The notes under the pieces: generated by a model | The model's input: the letters and a program-made list of their open reading frames with translations, nothing else | Database searches by the model: none | Told to the model about the DNA's origin: nothing | Made by a program: the position numbers and the translations under genes | Assembly: GCA_963709175.1 (NCBI GenBank) | Contig: CAVPVK010000013.1 | Location: 62,001-126,000, forward strand | Source: JANXQG01 sp963709175 | Lineage (GTDB): Bacteria; Planctomycetota; Planctomycetia; Pirellulales; Thermoguttaceae | DNA length: 64,000 bases | Direction of reading: 5' to 3' | In this document: positions 16,537 to 25,675 of the stretch, piece by piece | Numbering within the stretch: the first letter of the stretch is position 1 | Layout of the letters: each line of letters opens with the position of its first letter

Positions 16537-16948
16537 GCGATATTACGGTCCGGACCCCACCCGGCTCGTCCGGGTCGGTGAACCAGATTGACGGCTACTG
16601 CGGGGAAACCAGAAGGAACACCAGACCCCGCCCGGTTCATCCGGGTGGTGAAGGAGATTGGTGGCTGTGAACTGCCCGTTGTAGCCACCAATCTCCTTCA
16701 CCACCCGGATGAACCGGGCGGGGTCGTGGAAAGATACTGCGTCGGCCGCTCGTAGCCATCAATCTCCTTCACCACCCGGATGAACCAGGCGGGGTCGCGG
16801 AAAGATACTGCGTTGGCCGCTCGTAGCCGTCAATCTGGCTCACCGACCCGGATGAACCAGGCGGGGTCGCGGAAAGATACTGCGTTGGCCGCTCGTAGCC
16901 GTCAATCTGGCTCACCGACCCGGACGAGCCGGGTGGGGTCCGGACCAC
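16434..16948. repeat. Palindromic array of ~70-100-bp units
   Basis: Two units read forward (from 16434 and 16539) and about four read in reverse (16683-16946). Common cores are GGACCCCACCCGGCTCGTCC and GACCCCGCCCGGTTCATCC in one orientation and CACCCGGATGAACC.GGCGGGG in the other, with GGAAAGATACTGCGT.GGCCG linkers. One unit lies beside glnD at 3434-3554. No coding frame, no spacer/repeat regularity as in CRISPR. Confidence 0.85.
16624..16725. repeat. Perfect 43-bp inverted repeat with 16-base loop
   Basis: 16624-16666 and 16683-16725 are exact reverse complements (arm begins GACCCCGCCCGGTTCATCC and ends GGAGATTGGTGGCT). The loop is GTGAACTGCCCGTTGT. It sits at the turning point of the array, where unit orientation flips. 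Confidence 0.93.
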
Positions 16949-17416
16949 TTAGCGATTGAAAGCCTTGCGCTTCTCGTCAATGAACTTGACGTGATGCGGG
17001 ATGTGCCCGCTATCGCGCTGGACGAGCGTTTCCAGCGTCAGCGGGCCGGCTTCGGAGTGGATGCCGCGACGCTGGAAGTCCTCAACCTTCAGGGTCCGCA
17101 GGATCCTTGCCACTTGTTTGCGGATCGTCTCGATGAGCAGCAGTTCCTCTTCGGCGTCCCGTTCGGCGTAGGCCAGTCGGGCAGCAAACACGTCCGGGTC
17201 GCCGCCGAAGAGGGTCGGTTCGTTCTCTGCGGCCACGCGCTTGATGCGGTCGGCATAGACGATCTCGAAGTCCGCCAGATGGCAAATCACCTCTAGCGTG
17301 GACCATTTGCCGGGCACCGGCCGCGCCAGAAGCTGTTCGCCAGACATGCCGTCCACTGCCTGTCGCAGCAGTTGGGGGCCGGCGAGGAAGTTGTCAATCA
17401 AGGTCTTTGTGTCCAT
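16949..17416 (-). CDS. DinB-family protein (putative metal-dependent hydrolase/transferase)
   Basis: 155 residues, ATG at 17416. DinB/YfiT four-helix bundles bind a metal through three histidines and are thought to act as thiol-dependent S-transferases or hydrolases. Here the N-terminal helix has FLAGPQLLRQAVDGMS, the first His is in EVICHLADFE and the other two in the last helix, DSGHIPHHVKFIDE, so the metal site is complete. The substrate cannot be told from sequence. The stop lies against the palindromic array, so that array may serve as its 3' boundary. The upstream gene on the same strand ends 12 bases before this start; the two may be co-transcribed. Confidence 0.85.
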   Translation of the reverse strand: MDTKTLIDNFLAGPQLLRQAVDGMSGEQLLARPVPGKWSTLEVICHLADFEIVYADRIKRVAAENEPTLFGGDPDVFAARLAYAERDAEEELLLIETIRKQVARILRTLKVEDFQRRGIHSEAGPLTLETLVQRDSGHIPHHVKFIDEKRKAFNR

Positions 17417-17428
17417 AAGAATCCGGGT

Positions 17429-18376
17429 TTAGAGGTTGAAGCCGGGCAAGAGCCGTTGGCGAGGCGGGTGCACCAATTCGTCGAAGCTGCGACGATAGCC
17501 CTCGCCCAGGTGCATCATAACCTCCAGGATCAGCAGATCGGCGCGGGTCATGACGTGGCGGCTGCTGCGGGCTCCCAGGCCGGAGATCATCTCAGCAACC
17601 ACTTCCAAGTGCATCCGCGCCGTCTGCCGCGCCGTCATGCCGGCCGCCACGAGCAAGGCCGTCAGCCGCCGCAACTCGTCGGCCAGGTTGCCAGAGCCCA
17701 TGATCACGTAGATCCGCAGCAGCTCGCGGTAGTGGGCAATCAATTCGGGCGGCAGAGCCCCGTTCGGTTCCGGTGGAGTCGTTGCCGCGCTGCCGTATTT
17801 TCGCAGCGGCCCGGCGCGGAATTCCTCCACGGCGGCCCGCCGTTCCTGCAAGAGTCGCTGGGCCTCGTCGTGCTCGCGTTGCAGGCGGGCCTGCTCGGTC
17901 TGGTGGAAGCGGCGGTTTTCCTGGACCAAGTGGCGCTGCTGGACGGCCCGCGCCACGACCCAGATCAGATTCCGCGTGGTGCTGGTGGCGGCGCAGATGT
18001 AGCCGTCGGCGCCGGCCTCATAGCAGAGGACGGCCATATCCGCCTCCACCGGTATACCGAGGACAACGATGGGCTCCTCGGCTCCGCCGGCGCGGTAGCC
18101 CTCGATGAGATCCAGGGCGTCGAGCTCGCCCGGCTCGTGACTGACGAGGATGGCGTCGAAGACCTCGTCGCGGAGCCGTTCCATGCCGGCCGCCTGCCCG
18201 GCCGCCTCTTCCAGTACTATCTCGGCCGCACTATCGGCCGCGAAGGCCTCGGCCAGCCAGGCACCCGTGCGACTCGGCGCGGCGATATAGAGCACTTTCA
18301 GCCGGCCGGGCATGCCGTGGAACAAGGCATCGCCGCCGGGAATCGCGATTTTTTGCTCGGTGGAAACGGCCGCCAT
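17429..18376 (-). CDS. Receiver-like regulator with degenerate phosphorylation site
   Basis: 315 residues from the ATG at 18376 (a start at 18421 is possible). Residues about 22-140 fold like a CheY receiver (LKVLYIAAPSRTGAWLAEAF, DAILVSHEPGELDALDLI, PIVVLGIPVEADM, YEAGADGYICA), but the acidic pair after strand 1 is replaced by AAPS, the phospho-acceptor position reads SHEPG with no Asp, and the conserved Lys is absent. It should not be phosphorylated in the normal way. A coiled coil follows (about 145-185, HQTEQARLQREHDEAQRLLQ), then a helical C-terminal domain of about 110 residues (PPELIAHYRELLRIYVIMG) that I do not recognise. The output is probably protein-protein contact. Confidence 0.7.
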   Translation of the reverse strand: MAAVSTEQKIAIPGGDALFHGMPGRLKVLYIAAPSRTGAWLAEAFAADSAAEIVLEEAAGQAAGMERLRDEVFDAILVSHEPGELDALDLIEGYRAGGAEEPIVVLGIPVEADMAVLCYEAGADGYICAATSTTRNLIWVVARAVQQRHLVQENRRFHQTEQARLQREHDEAQRLLQERRAAVEEFRAGPLRKYGSAATTPPEPNGALPPELIAHYRELLRIYVIMGSGNLADELRRLTALLVAAGMTARQTARMHLEVVAEMISGLGARSSRHVMTRADLLILEVMMHLGEGYRRSFDELVHPPRQRLLPGFNL

Positions 18377-18433
18377 GCTTGATGAAAGTAACCTTGCGTA
18401 AGTTGGTGCGGCACACGGCATGTGCCTAATACT

Positions 18434-19201
18434 TCATCCGCCTCCGCTGCGCCACTCCTCGACCTGCTTGAGGACGCCCGTCATCGCCTTCAGGGCGTTG
18501 CCGTCAGTGCACCAGAAGGGCTTGCTGACATGGGGATTTCCGCCCACGGACATGCGGCAATAGAAGCGGAATTCCCGCGTCTCATCGCCGAACGTCTCCA
18601 GGATATAATATGTGGCCCCCAACTGACGGAGCCGCTGCTGGACTAATTTGAACTGATCGTCGGGCGCTGTGCCGGAAATCCTTTCGCCGCTGGCCAGCTT
18701 TTCGCCGCTCCCGGCGGCGCTGGAACTTATCGCGAGCGGCTTCTCGGCTGTCCCAGGAAGCACGTCCGGCGGTTGCCCGAAGCCCACACTGCGTTGTTTG
18801 TCTTGTGAAAACCCTGCTGGCGGCGAGAGGGTCATCGGGGGAGGGGTGGAATCGGCAGGGGCCGTGTAGTTTGCCGCCACGACCTGCGAGTGGGGCGCTT
18901 CAATCTGTGCAGCCACCCCCAGATTATCGGCCCGCCCCGGGAAGCCCAGGGCCTGCGGTCCGACGGGCTGCGGCACAGTCTTGGCCGCTGGCGGCACGAA
19001 GCGAGGCGCAACCGTCGCGGCGGAGGGCGGCGGTTCCGCAGAGTGGCGAAAATCGGCCAGCGTCGGCCAGCGGCCGCTTTGGATCGCTTTCACAACCGCA
19101 GGGAAAGAGCCCCCGCAAAAAGCAGCTACGGGCACGAGGACCAGGCAGACCAACATGACCAGGCCGCGAACGGCAACGACTGTCGACGATTGCTCTGCCA
19201 T
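18434..19201 (-). CDS. Conserved hypothetical membrane-anchored protein
   Basis: 255 residues from the ATG at 19201, with AAGGGAG upstream; the frame runs further 5' without a better start. One N-terminal helix (VRGLVMLVCLVLVPVAAF) anchors it, a proline/alanine-rich linker of about 130 residues follows, and the last 85 residues are a compact domain: DDQFKLVQQRLRQLGATYYI, LETFGDETREFRFYCRMSVG then GNPHVSKPFWCTDGNALKAM. I have the impression of a planctomycete-restricted domain that ends many such linker proteins, but know no function. The long unstructured linker suggests a periplasmic tether. Confidence 0.7.
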   Translation of the reverse strand: MAEQSSTVVAVRGLVMLVCLVLVPVAAFCGGSFPAVVKAIQSGRWPTLADFRHSAEPPPSAATVAPRFVPPAAKTVPQPVGPQALGFPGRADNLGVAAQIEAPHSQVVAANYTAPADSTPPPMTLSPPAGFSQDKQRSVGFGQPPDVLPGTAEKPLAISSSAAGSGEKLASGERISGTAPDDQFKLVQQRLRQLGATYYILETFGDETREFRFYCRMSVGGNPHVSKPFWCTDGNALKAMTGVLKQVEEWRSGGG

Positions 19202-19296
19202 AGGCAACTCCCTTTGCCTCAATAGTGACTTCACGCGCTTCGTGCGCGGTAGGCGTGAATAATAATCATTCCAGGCGAGCCAAGGCAACGGCAAAA

Positions 19297-21938
19297 CTAC
19301 CGATCCCGCATCCAAACCACAAACCGGCCGCCGCGATTCGCCCGGGCGTAATAGGGAATCGCCACAAAGGGCTTGCCACCAGCAAACTCGCCGCGGATCA
19401 CGGTCACTCCGCCCAGCAGATCCGGCCGCCAATCCGTCGTCAGGGGGGTGTCGGGGTGCAACACGCCCTCGACGTCCTGGTCCACACTCTCGATGCAATA
19501 GACCAGCGGACCACAGCGGAGGGCCACGCGACCACGATCGGCCACCACCTGCTCGTCGGCCTTGATCCGCTGGGGCGCCATCGGCAATTCCAGCTCGATT
19601 CGATCGCCAGACTTCCATTCCCGCGAGATCACCGCGTAGCCGTTCTGGAGTTTCACCGCTTCAGGCGCTCCATTGACCGAGAGCGATTTCAGCCCGTCGA
19701 TCACCGGCTCCGTAATGTAAAGGGGGCTGGCGTTTCGAGCAGGTATCCGCAGGCGGACGGCGAATTGCTTGCCCGCCGACGCATCGAGGCGGATGACGAT
19801 CGCCACCTTCCCGCTCCAGGGATAATCGGTTGTCTGCTGGATTTCGACTTTCGTGCCCGCCACGTTGTCGACCGTGACATTGCTGCCTGCATAGAGGTTT
19901 ACGAAGAGCGAATGCCTGCCCGTGGCGTACATCCAGGTCGGCAGCATAAGCAATGTCCGCGGGATATTGCCCACGCAGCAGGGACAGCCGTGCCAAGGAT
20001 ACCGCCGCTCGCTGGAATCCAGGGCGTTGGTGTAGGTAAAATTCCGGGCGTCCAAATCGACGTCGCCCAGGATAGCGTTGTAGAACGTGTCCTCGAAGAG
20101 ATCGGCGAATCGCGATTGGTGGTAGATGGCGTTCATCTTGTGCTGGAAGAACATTTCGCCGCAGTTGGAACACGATTCGCAATAGGCGTTGTTGGGCAGC
20201 GAATAGTTGGGCCCGAAGCCTTCGGAGGTCTCGCCGCTGCCGATGCCGCCGGTGACGTAATACCGTTTGTTGACGAGGTTCTCCCAAATGGAAAGGACCG
20301 CGCTTTGCAGATCAACATCGCCGGTCTTCATGGCCACGCCCGCCATGCCCGAGTACAGGTAGGCCGCCCGCACGGCGTGGCCCACGGCCTCGTACTGCCG
20401 GGTGACGGGCAGGTGGCTCTGGTCGTATTCATCGCCGTTGCGGCGGCACTGAAGGAGGAAACTGGCCAACTTCAGGTACTTGTCGCCTTTGCCGCGTCCA
20501 TCCTCTCGATCGACCAGGTCCGACAGGCGCACGAGGGCCTGTTCCAGCTCCTCGTGGCCGTCGTACCACGATCGCTTGGGCGCGGGCCGATATTGCGGCA
20601 CCAGCAATCAGCCAGCCGCCGGGCGGCGCGGTACATGCTTTCGTCGCTCTTGCCGGTCATGAGGTAATGGGCGATGGCCGATTCGATGAAATAGCCGGCC
20701 GTGTATCCTTCGTGGTCGCCCTTGTTAGTCCAACGTTTCAGCCCGTTGAGCGTGTAGAAGGTTTGGAGGTAACCATCGGGTTCCTGGGCGCTGAGGATCT
20801 TGGGGATCCAGTCGGCGAGTTTCTTGCGAATGGCATCCTGGGAGGCGATGATCTCTTGGTCGCCCTGGGGATCGAACATCAGCGCCAGGCACATCGATTC
20901 GACCGTGTTGTGCACGTAGGCATTGGGCCAGGGCGGCCCGCGATGGCCGACATAGGGACGACCTGCCAGCTTGTTGCCCGCTTGCACGAAATTCTCGATG
21001 CCGCCCTCCGGCAGATCGGGCTGCGAGAGCTTTTCATAACAATGCGGAATCCAATGGATAATGATCTGCTTGAGCCGCTGGCGCAAGAGCGGACTGGTGA
21101 CGGCATAGCGCGTCGTGGGAACCCGGCGGAGGGCGACGGCCGGCGGCGGCGCGACGACGTTGACATTCAGCGTGCCTTCGCCGCGAAGCCGGCCATCGTC
21201 GGCCGTGAGCTTAAGCACGTAATTGCCGGGCGAGGTAAACGAGGCGATGGTTTCCACGGCGGCCGCGTTCTCGAAGAGGACGTCGCCAGGCCCGGATTGT
21301 TTACTCCAGGTCATGGCGAGCTTTTGCCCCGGCTTGCCGCCGCGGACGCTGCCGCTGAGCCATGTTTTGCCGGGCAGGACGACGGCCCGATCGATGCCCG
21401 CCACGACCACCGGCGGGAAGGCCGGCGAGTCGCCCCAGTCGTAGACCCGCCACCGGAGAATGCCGGTCGATTGGCCGCTGGAATCCATCTCCAGGCGGAG
21501 GCGGGTTGTACGGACGTCATCGAAGGTCGTGGTGTTGTAGGCGTGCTCCTTGAGGCCCAGGCCCTTGGCATGCTTGACGGGCACGAAATGCTCACCGTCG
21601 AAATACTCCAGGCGGCAGGCCCGCGGCAGGCGCACGCCGTTGTGATCGTCGAACCAATAGACGTCGATCTTGCCCGTATGGATCGGCTGGCTCCATGAAT
21701 ATTCGACCCACTGCGTACCCCTCTGCGGCCAATTGCCATAGGCTCCATGCCGCTTGTCGTTGGAGTTCTCCGGGTCAAAGCCGCTGTTCAGGGCGAGGAT
21801 CGTTTCGTGACCGGACACGTAGGATGTAGTTGCTCTGGCCATCGACGCCAGATTGGACGGCGACGGTTCGGCGCGAGCGCTGGCGATGTCGAAGTGCAAG
21901 CAGGCCAGGATGGCAACAAGGGCGGTAGACAGTCTCAT
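19297..21938 (-). CDS. Secreted GH127 beta-L-arabinofuranosidase-like enzyme, one frameshift
   Basis: About 880 residues when two frames are joined near 20600 (RRLADCWCRNIGP on one side, PAPKRSWYDGHEELEQAL on the other). ATG at 21938 with a signal peptide (LSTALVAILACLHFDIASARA). An N-terminal discoidin-like sugar-binding domain (NGVRLPRACRLEYFDGEHFV) and a beta-sandwich linker precede the GH127 (DUF1680) alpha/alpha barrel. The zinc-cysteine site of this family is present: AYCESCSN (Glu and Cys ligands) and HGCPCCVGNI (nucleophile and ligand cysteines). Members release L-arabinofuranose from plant or algal glycans, sometimes other sugars. It fits a polysaccharide-degrading planctomycete. Apart from the single indel everything is well conserved, so it may be intact in the living cell. 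Confidence 0.85.
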
Positions 21939-22233
21939 AGTTGTTTTCCCAGTGCGAGAATGGCGGGGTTGGAGAATCGGCAAGATAGACAAGTGATGTT
22001 AGTATAATTGCCCGTCGGAGCATTGCATAGTGTGCCTTGACTTGTTTGGCGATCTTGGAAAAGGTGTGGCTAATGCCCGTCAGCGCTCGTTCGGGCCCGC
22101 GGCATTTTCCTGGTTGGCGACAGCATCGCCAGGTCCCGGACGGGATTGTTCCCTTGGGTAATTGCGTGGCGCTGGAACGATTGGTAAAGTTTGGGTTGCG
22201 GTTATCTATCCCCCCGGGATCAGGACCACGACC

Positions 22234-22695
22234 ATGAGCATCCGCGACGGCAACGGACGGATGGCCCGGCTGCTGACGCTTCTGCTGCTCTACGAGGCGG
22301 GTTACGAGGTGGGCCGCTACGTCAGCTTGGAGCGGATCGTTGAGGAGTCGAAGGAGTCGTACTACGACGCCCTGAAGGCGTCCAGCGAAGGCTGGCACGA
22401 GGGGCAGCACCGCCCGGCGCCCTGGCGGGACTACCTGCTGGGCACGATCGTCGCCGCCTACCGGGAGCTGGAGCGGCGGACGGAGTTAGTCACGGTGGCG
22501 CCGGGGGCCAAGCAGGCGATGGTGCGCGACACGGTAATGCACCTGTTGGGGGAGTTTACCACGAGCAGCTTAGAGAAGGCTTGCCCCGGGGTCAGCCCCC
22601 AGATGATCCGGCACGTTCTCCGCGAAATGCAGGCAGAGGGAACCGTCGAGCGGGTGGGCGAGCGCCGTGGATCGAAGTGGAGGAGGATTCAGTGA
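22234..22695 (+). pseudogene. Fic-domain protein C-terminal remnant
   Basis: Encodes SIRDGNGRMARLLTLLLLYE then AGYEVGRYVSLERIVEESKE and YYDALKASSEGWHEG, the second half of a Fic (AMPylase) domain, followed by a winged-helix C-terminus (SPQMIRHVLREMQAEGTVER). The Fic signature is HPFxDGNGR; here the residues before the invariant Asp read TTTMSI, so the catalytic His and everything upstream are gone. The junction is at about 22234, where unrelated non-coding sequence begins. A free-standing translation product could still bind DNA through its winged helix. The four-copy 14-bp motif begins 16 bp after the stop. Confidence 0.8.
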
Positions 22696-22710
22696 CCTCC
22701 GAGCAAGTCA

Positions 22711-22787
22711 AGTTATCGTCAATGAGCGGAGTTATCGTCAATGCGGCGATGTTCATTGATAATAACTCCAAGCCATTAACGATAACT
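22711..22787. repeat. Four-copy 14-bp motif, two direct and two inverted
   Basis: AGTTATCGTCAATG at 22711 and 22730, then its near reverse complements CATTGATAATAACT at 22754 and CATTAACGATAACT at 22774. The halves can pair as 33-base arms around CGGCGATGTT. It is AT-rich against a GC-rich background. The layout fits an operator cluster for a dimeric regulator. Confidence 0.8.
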
Positions 22788-23179
22788 ATTTGGTCGGAGA
22801 ATTGTCTTAACTCAATATATATAAACGACTTACAATTGAACAGCGTGCCCCCAGGAAGGACCGGATTCGGTAATGGCACGAACAGCGGCGGTCGCCGGCT
22901 GTAGCAGCCGCGTGCCGATGGCGATGATGAGTCACTCCCTCCCGCATGGGGGCGGCTACGGAGGCGGAGCGCGCGTGAATGGGGTAATGGAACGCCGCCT
23001 GTTGTGCCTGAGCTTCGGCATAGGCCGAAGCGGATTAGATATGACCGACGACTACTGTAAGCGTCCCGCCGAATGCGGTTCATGGCAACGACTTTTGGAT
23101 AGCCTTTAGAAAATCGCCGCTCGCCAGGCGTAATGTTAGGGTAGAACCTCGACCTTTGGCAATTCGGATCTCTATGCAA

Positions 23180-23229
23180 GCGCCCCGGCATACCGCGCCG
23201 GGGCGCAAGGCCCGGGTGCGCCCCGGGAA
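23180..23229. repeat. Two adjacent GC-rich hairpins
   Basis: GCGCCCCGGC pairs exactly with GCCGGGGCGC (23180-23189 with 23197-23206); next to it CCCGGG repeats around TGCGC. No U-tract. Likely a small interspersed palindrome rather than a terminator, as no gene ends nearby. Confidence 0.65.
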
Positions 23230-23819
23230 GAAAGGACGAAGGTGGAAGGATGAAGGATGAAATAAGGGAGAGAATATGCCTTCCGGGGAGCAGGGCCCTG
23301 CGGGACGGCATACGCTCCTCCAGTTTCAACTGCGGCGATCTACATCTAAAGGGGCGTGTATTCGCTGTGCGCAGGGGGAGGCCGTTGTGGTCCGCCGGCG
23401 CGTCACGCGCAAGCCTGTTCTACACCGGGGGTTGCGACGATGCCCCTGGTGCCGCGTCGAGGATTCGGCTCACAACGACTGCGGACCGGGAACGGACTCT
23501 GGCCGTACGATGTAAGGCACTTAATCATAATGACTTGCGGCGACAGTTTGCGGCCGGCCGTGGCGTTTTGTCGTGCACCTGTGTCACAAGCAGATTTCCA
23601 ATCCAGCCGTCGCAAGTCGTTTTCCCAAATAAGGTTGCGAGCAATCGATTTTTGCTTGTGAGACAGCCCGGCGCAGAACGTTGTGATTCGCACATAACAT
23701 AGAAGAGTAGTTCAGTAGATGGCTCCGCGCGTCTCCGTTAGCGGATCTATCCGCCGTTGCCAACTTGCTTACAATAAGGATCGTTTCGACACCAGACACT
23801 TCGGTTAGGAGGACTCGTC

Positions 23820-24851
23820 ATGAAAGCGAACTGCAATGCGTTGAAAAAACTCGCCGCCCGGCGGCGTTTCCGCGTGGTCGCGGCCTGCGGCCTTTTTCTC
23901 GGAATGGGCATGGCCGGTCGCACGACTCGAGCCGATGATCCGACCGACGCCGCCGTCCAGCGAGGACTGGCCTTCCTCGCCGCGCGGCAGGCCGACGACG
24001 GTTCCTACGGCTCTAAAGTCTACCGCGGGCATGTGGCGGTGACGGCGTTCGTCTGCCGCGCGATGATGGCCTCCGGCAGCAAGCCCGGCGAGGGGCCCTA
24101 CGGCGAGCAATTCTCGAAGGGCGTAACCTTCCTGCTGGGCCGCGTACAGCCCAGCGGACTCATCACGTCCATGAACGCCGATGAACCGGCCCCCATGTAT
24201 GGCCACGCCTTCGCTTTGGCCTTCCTCGCCGACTGCCAGAAGGCTGCTCCCAAGGACGAGAACAAGGAAAAAATTGAGCTCGCAGTGAAACTGATCGTCA
24301 AGTCGCAGAACAAGGAAGGCGGCTGGCGCTATCTGCCCACGTCCACCGACGCGGACCTTTCCGTGACCGTCACGCAGCTCATGGCCTTGGCGGCCGCCCG
24401 TGATGCCGGCATCGACGTGCCCAAGGAGACGATCGATCGGGCCATCGCGTACGTGGAGAAGAGCCAGAACGGAAATGGCGGTTTTCGCTACCTCTTGCAG
24501 TTGAGCGGCCCAAGCGGCTTCGCCCGATCGGCGGCGGCGATGACCGCGCTCCGGCGCGCCGGGGCCTCCATGGACCGAGAGGAGGTTCGCAAGGCCCAAG
24601 CGTATCTGGCCAAGATTCCGACCGCGGAAATGGTGGGCCAACCGGAGGCATTCTATTTCTATGGCTCCTATTACGCCGCCCAAGTAATGAGACGTCTCGA
24701 CAAGGCCGAGTGGGACCATTGGTTTGCTCCGGTCCGCAACAAGCTTCTGGAGCAACAGGGTAAGGACGGCTCTTGGCCCGACACGGCCTCGGTGGAACTG
24801 GGCACGGCCATGGCCTGCTTGACGTTGCAAACCAAGCCGGCCACGCCATGA
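23820..24851 (+). CDS. Secreted prenyltransferase/squalene-cyclase repeat protein
   Basis: 343 residues, ATG at 23820 after TAGGAGGA. An N-terminal hydrophobic segment (VVAACGLFLGMGMAGRTTRA) is a probable signal peptide. The mature part is an alpha/alpha toroid of the terpenoid-cyclase/prenyltransferase fold, with repeated QW-like turns: RQADDGSYG, NKEGGWRYL, NGNGGFRYL and GKDGSWPD. No DXDD catalytic motif of squalene-hopene cyclase is visible, so it is probably not a hopanoid cyclase; planctomycetes have many such secreted toroids of unknown role. Its stop overlaps the start of the following isomerase-like gene (ATGA), so the two are translated as a coupled pair. Confidence 0.85.
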   Translation: MKANCNALKKLAARRRFRVVAACGLFLGMGMAGRTTRADDPTDAAVQRGLAFLAARQADDGSYGSKVYRGHVAVTAFVCRAMMASGSKPGEGPYGEQFSKGVTFLLGRVQPSGLITSMNADEPAPMYGHAFALAFLADCQKAAPKDENKEKIELAVKLIVKSQNKEGGWRYLPTSTDADLSVTVTQLMALAAARDAGIDVPKETIDRAIAYVEKSQNGNGGFRYLLQLSGPSGFARSAAAMTALRRAGASMDREEVRKAQAYLAKIPTAEMVGQPEAFYFYGSYYAAQVMRRLDKAEWDHWFAPVRNKLLEQQGKDGSWPDTASVELGTAMACLTLQTKPATP

Positions 24852-25660
24852 AGTTCGCGATCTGCAACGAGACCTTCCTCGACTGGCCGATGGACCGCGC
24901 CTGCGACTTTGCCGCCGAATGCGGCTATACCGGTCTGGAGATCGCCCCTTTCACGCTGGCTAACCGGGCGGGCGACGTTTCGCCCGCCCAGCGCCAAGCC
25001 GTTCGCCGTGCGGCGGAAGCGGCGGGACTGGAGGTCGTCGGCCTGCACTGGCTGTTGGCTAAGACCGAAGGCTTGCACCTGACTAGCCCGGAAGCGGCCG
25101 TGCGGCGGCGGACGGCGGAATACCTCGCCGACCTCGCACATTTGTGCGGCGACCTGGGCGGCCGCTTGATGGTCCTTGGCTCGCCCGTGCAGCGGAGCCT
25201 GGCAGCGGGCGTGACAATGGACCAGGGCATGGACTATGCGGCCGAGGTTCTCTGCGCGGCCATTCCGGCGTTGGAAGCAAATGGCGCAGTCTTGGCCCTG
25301 GAGCCGCTGACTCCGCAGGAGACGAACTTTCTCGTCACCGCGGCCGAGACCGTGGAACTGGTCCAACGGCTCGGCTCGCCATCGGTCCGTTTGCACTTGG
25401 ACTGCAAGGCAATGTGCAGCGAGGCCACACCGATCGTCGAGTTGATTCGCCGCAACCGCCCTTGGCTGGCCCACTTCCACGCCAACGATCCCAATCGCCA
25501 GGGACCGGGCTTCGGCAAGCTGGATTTCGTACCGATCCTGCGGACGCTTGGGGAGGTCGGCTACGAGGGCTGGGTCTCGGTGGAGATCTTCGATTACACG
25601 CCGGGAATCGAACGGCTGGCGCGGGAAAGCCTCGAGTATATGCGGCGGTGCTGCGTCTAA
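24848..25660 (+). CDS. Sugar phosphate isomerase/epimerase-like TIM barrel protein
   Basis: 270 residues from the ATG at 24848, which overlaps the previous stop by four bases. This is an AP-endonuclease-2/xylose-isomerase-like TIM barrel: MKFAICNETF on strand 1, AAECGYTGLEIAPF, GLEVVGLHWLLAKTEGLHLT, LALEPLTPQETNFL (metal-ligand Glu), RLHLDCKAMCSEA (Asp), LAHFHANDPNRQGPGFGKLD (His, Asp) and WVSVEIFDYTPG (Glu). All usual metal-ligand positions are filled, so it should be active, isomerising or epimerising a keto sugar. The substrate is not predictable, and coupling to a toroid protein is unusual for this family. Confidence 0.88.
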   Translation: MKFAICNETFLDWPMDRACDFAAECGYTGLEIAPFTLANRAGDVSPAQRQAVRRAAEAAGLEVVGLHWLLAKTEGLHLTSPEAAVRRRTAEYLADLAHLCGDLGGRLMVLGSPVQRSLAAGVTMDQGMDYAAEVLCAAIPALEANGAVLALEPLTPQETNFLVTAAETVELVQRLGSPSVRLHLDCKAMCSEATPIVELIRRNRPWLAHFHANDPNRQGPGFGKLDFVPILRTLGEVGYEGWVSVEIFDYTPGIERLARESLEYMRRCCV

Positions 25661-25675
25661 GACCGTCGGCGTGAC

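Larger units (their letters stand above)
22696..23819. other. 1.1-kb non-coding stretch with hairpins
   Basis: No gene found on either strand. It contains the inverted motif array at 22711-22787 and strong hairpins at 23180-23229, is otherwise of mixed composition, and ends with the TAGGAGGA ribosome site of the next gene. Confidence 0.6.

Noticed and set aside
16624..16725. Rho-independent terminator
   Set aside because: Stem is far longer than a terminator and no T-tract follows on either strand.
16434..16948. Possible CRISPR array
   Set aside because: Units change orientation, differ in length, and have no constant-repeat/unique-spacer structure; no cas genes nearby.
20560..20640. Programmed ribosomal frameshift in the GH127 gene
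   Set aside because: No slippery heptamer or following structure that I can see; a single indel is simpler.
19225..20667. 480-codon plus-strand frame opposite the GH127 gene
   Set aside because: Antisense of the GH127 barrel, whose catalytic cysteines lie on the minus strand; composition is typical of a shadow frame.
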